Assembly: GCF_000820105.1 (NCBI RefSeq)
Contig: NZ_CDDB01000010.1
Span: 124,001-188,000, forward strand
Direction of reading: 5' to 3'
Length of the DNA stretch: 64,000 nucleotides
Source: Aeromonas schubertii
Lineage (GTDB): Bacteria > Pseudomonadota > Gammaproteobacteria > Enterobacterales > Aeromonadaceae
Part shown: positions 62,991 to 64,000 of the stretch, piece by piece
Position numbering within the stretch: position 1 is the first letter of the stretch
Layout of the letters: every line of letters starts with the position of its first letter
Position numbers and translations under genes: made by a program
The notes under the pieces: generated by a model
What the model was told of the DNA's origin: nothing
The model's database searches: none
The model's input: the letters and a program-made list of their open reading frames with translations, nothing else

Positions 62991-64000
62991 TTACTCGGCA
63001 CTATCATCGGCCGGTTCGTCGGTTTGCGGGCCATCGGCGGCCGGGCTCTCGCCCTCACCATCCTCGCCCAACGCCACCAGCTCGTCATCGTCATCGCTCT
63101 CTGCGATGCGCTGCAGGCCGACCACGATCTCGTCTTCACCGGTGCGGATCAGACGCACGCCGCCGGTGTTACGACCGATGACGCTCACTTCCGCCACCCG
63201 GGTACGCACCAGGGTGCCACCGTTGGTGATGAGCATGATCTGGTCGGTTTCATCGACCTGGATGGCATCGATCACCTTGCCGTTGCGATCGTCCACCTTG
63301 ATGGAGATAACGCCCTGAGTGGCACGGCTCTTGGTCGGATACTCGTCCAGCGCAGTGCGCTTGCCGTAGCCATTCTCGGTCGCGGTGAGGATGGCGCCAT
63401 CGCCACGGGGCACGATGAGGGAGACCACCTTGTCACCGGCACCCAGCTTGATACCGCGCACACCGGCCGCGGTACGGCCCATGGGACGCACACCCTTGAA
63501 GCTGCCGCCCTTGCTCTCGCCTTCAGCGGCCTCGTCATCGGATTCGGCCTCGTCCCCCTCTTCCACCTGGTCATCGGCACGGCCGCTGCCTTCGTGGAAG
63601 CGTACGACCTTGCCCGCGTCGGAGAAGAGCATGATCTCGTTGCTGCCGTCGGTGATATCGACACCGATGAGCTCATCCCCTTCCTTCAGGTTGATAGCCC
63701 GGATCCCGGAGGAGAGCGGGCGGCTGAAATCGGAGAGGCTGGTCTTCTTCACGGTACCGTTGGCGGTGGCGAAGAAGACATACTTGTCCGCATCGTACTC
63801 CTTGACCGGCAGGATGGCGGTGATGCGCTCTTCCTCTTCCAGCGGCAGCAGGTTGATGATGGGACGACCGCGGGCGCCGCGGGACGCCTCCGGCAGCTGA
63901 TAAACCTTGAGCCAGTACACCTTGCCGCGCGTCGAGAAGCACAGGATGGTGTCGTGGGTGTTGGCCACCAGCAGACGCTCGACGAAGTCCTCTTCCTTGA
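62991..64000 (-). CDS. gyrA: DNA gyrase subunit A, C-terminal part (continues beyond window)
   Basis: About 336 C-terminal residues are visible; the frame runs open to the window edge. The beta-pinwheel CTD is clear: [99 protein letters not shown] and [12 protein letters not shown]. Between the KVVRF strand and the [10 protein letters not shown] strand lies an acidic insertion of about 30 residues ([22 protein letters not shown]) absent from E. coli GyrA. The C-terminal tail is also acidic. GyrA wraps DNA for negative supercoiling. Confidence 0.97.
   Translation of the reverse strand, partial: KEEDFVERLLVANTHDTILCFSTRGKVYWLKVYQLPEASRGARGRPIINLLPLEEEERITAILPVKEYDADKYVFFATANGTVKKTSLSDFSRPLSSGIRAINLKEGDELIGVDITDGSNEIMLFSDAGKVVRFHEGSGRADDQVEEGDEAESDDEAAEGESKGGSFKGVRPMGRTAAGVRGIKLGAGDKVVSLIVPRGDGAILTATENGYGKRTALDEYPTKSRATQGVISIKVDDRNGKVIDAIQVDETDQIMLITNGGTLVRTRVAEVSVIGRNTGGVRLIRTGEDEIVVGLQRIAESDDDDELVALGEDGEGESPAADGPQTDEPADDSAE

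Overview
The window is a contiguous piece of a gammaproteobacterial chromosome, most likely from Aeromonadaceae or a close relative in Aeromonadales; I cannot fix the genus. This rests on the chromosomal order lon-family protease / fabA / rmf / uup / glutaredoxin-like / rlmKL / zapC / pyrD / 180-kDa-class NAD-glutamate dehydrogenase / DUF2835 / pepN, on an E. coli-like yohJ-yohK-cdd block and divergent ribE/norM, and on GC-rich coding sequence with strong GC3 bias. That bias also produces very long antisense shadow frames (up to about 1050 codons), which I did not annotate.

Layout. 1-4.2 kb: end of a surface-polysaccharide locus (O-antigen-ligase-like protein cut by the window edge, two glycosyltransferases in tandem, a third facing them). 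4.2-8.3 kb: a small accessory stretch with SOS-type yebG, a solitary tyrosine recombinase with hairpins in front of it, several short genes of unknown function (one clearly AT-richer), an orphan antitoxin-like gene with a palindromic operator candidate, and a small secreted protein. 8.5-25.5 kb: housekeeping core (lon-like, fabA, rmf, uup, rlmKL, zapC, pyrD, NAD-GDH, pepN). 25.7-36.6 kb: DUF429, ybcJ, a thioesterase-like protein, the mdlA/mdlB heterodimeric ABC exporter, a large hybrid sensor kinase, trxC, a DASS anion transporter and DUF5718. 36.8-45.2 kb: two DUF440 dsDNA-mimic paralogues flanking mtgA, an OmpA-like porin and a repeat-containing lipoprotein; then DUF1289, a CvfB-like S1 protein, a UPF0149-like/TPR protein and a MarR regulator with DUF4250. 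45.2-53 kb: azoR, an EamA transporter, purT, hxpB, small Zn-ribbon and YciI proteins, ribE, yaeP, norM and a DUF3080 lipoprotein. 53.1-53.5 kb: five tRNA-Val(GAC) genes in an A-B-C-A-B array. 53.6-64 kb: umuDC, sbcB, a GH36 alpha-galactosidase, yohJK, cdd, a PA0069-family radical SAM protein, and the 3' part of gyrA.

A recurring theme is the SOS response. A near-consensus LexA box precedes yebG, and perfect CTGT-N8-ACAG boxes precede umuDC and the PA0069-type radical SAM gene, a relative of spore photoproduct lyase. This makes the radical SAM protein a candidate DNA-damage enzyme and one of the two most interesting loci here. The other is the orphan antitoxin, whose N-terminal half looks like the HI1420-type family and whose C-terminal tail looks like the toxin-binding tail of MazE/PemI-type antitoxins. 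Further points of interest are a hairpin that probably forms the 5' end of rmf mRNA, a hybrid kinase whose Hpt-like domain lacks its phospho-accepting histidine, a five-repeat disulfide-patterned lipoprotein coupled to an OmpA-like protein, and a terminator placed 28 nt before purT. No CRISPR array, insertion sequence, prophage or rRNA was seen. All family assignments come from reading motifs by eye; none was checked against a database.
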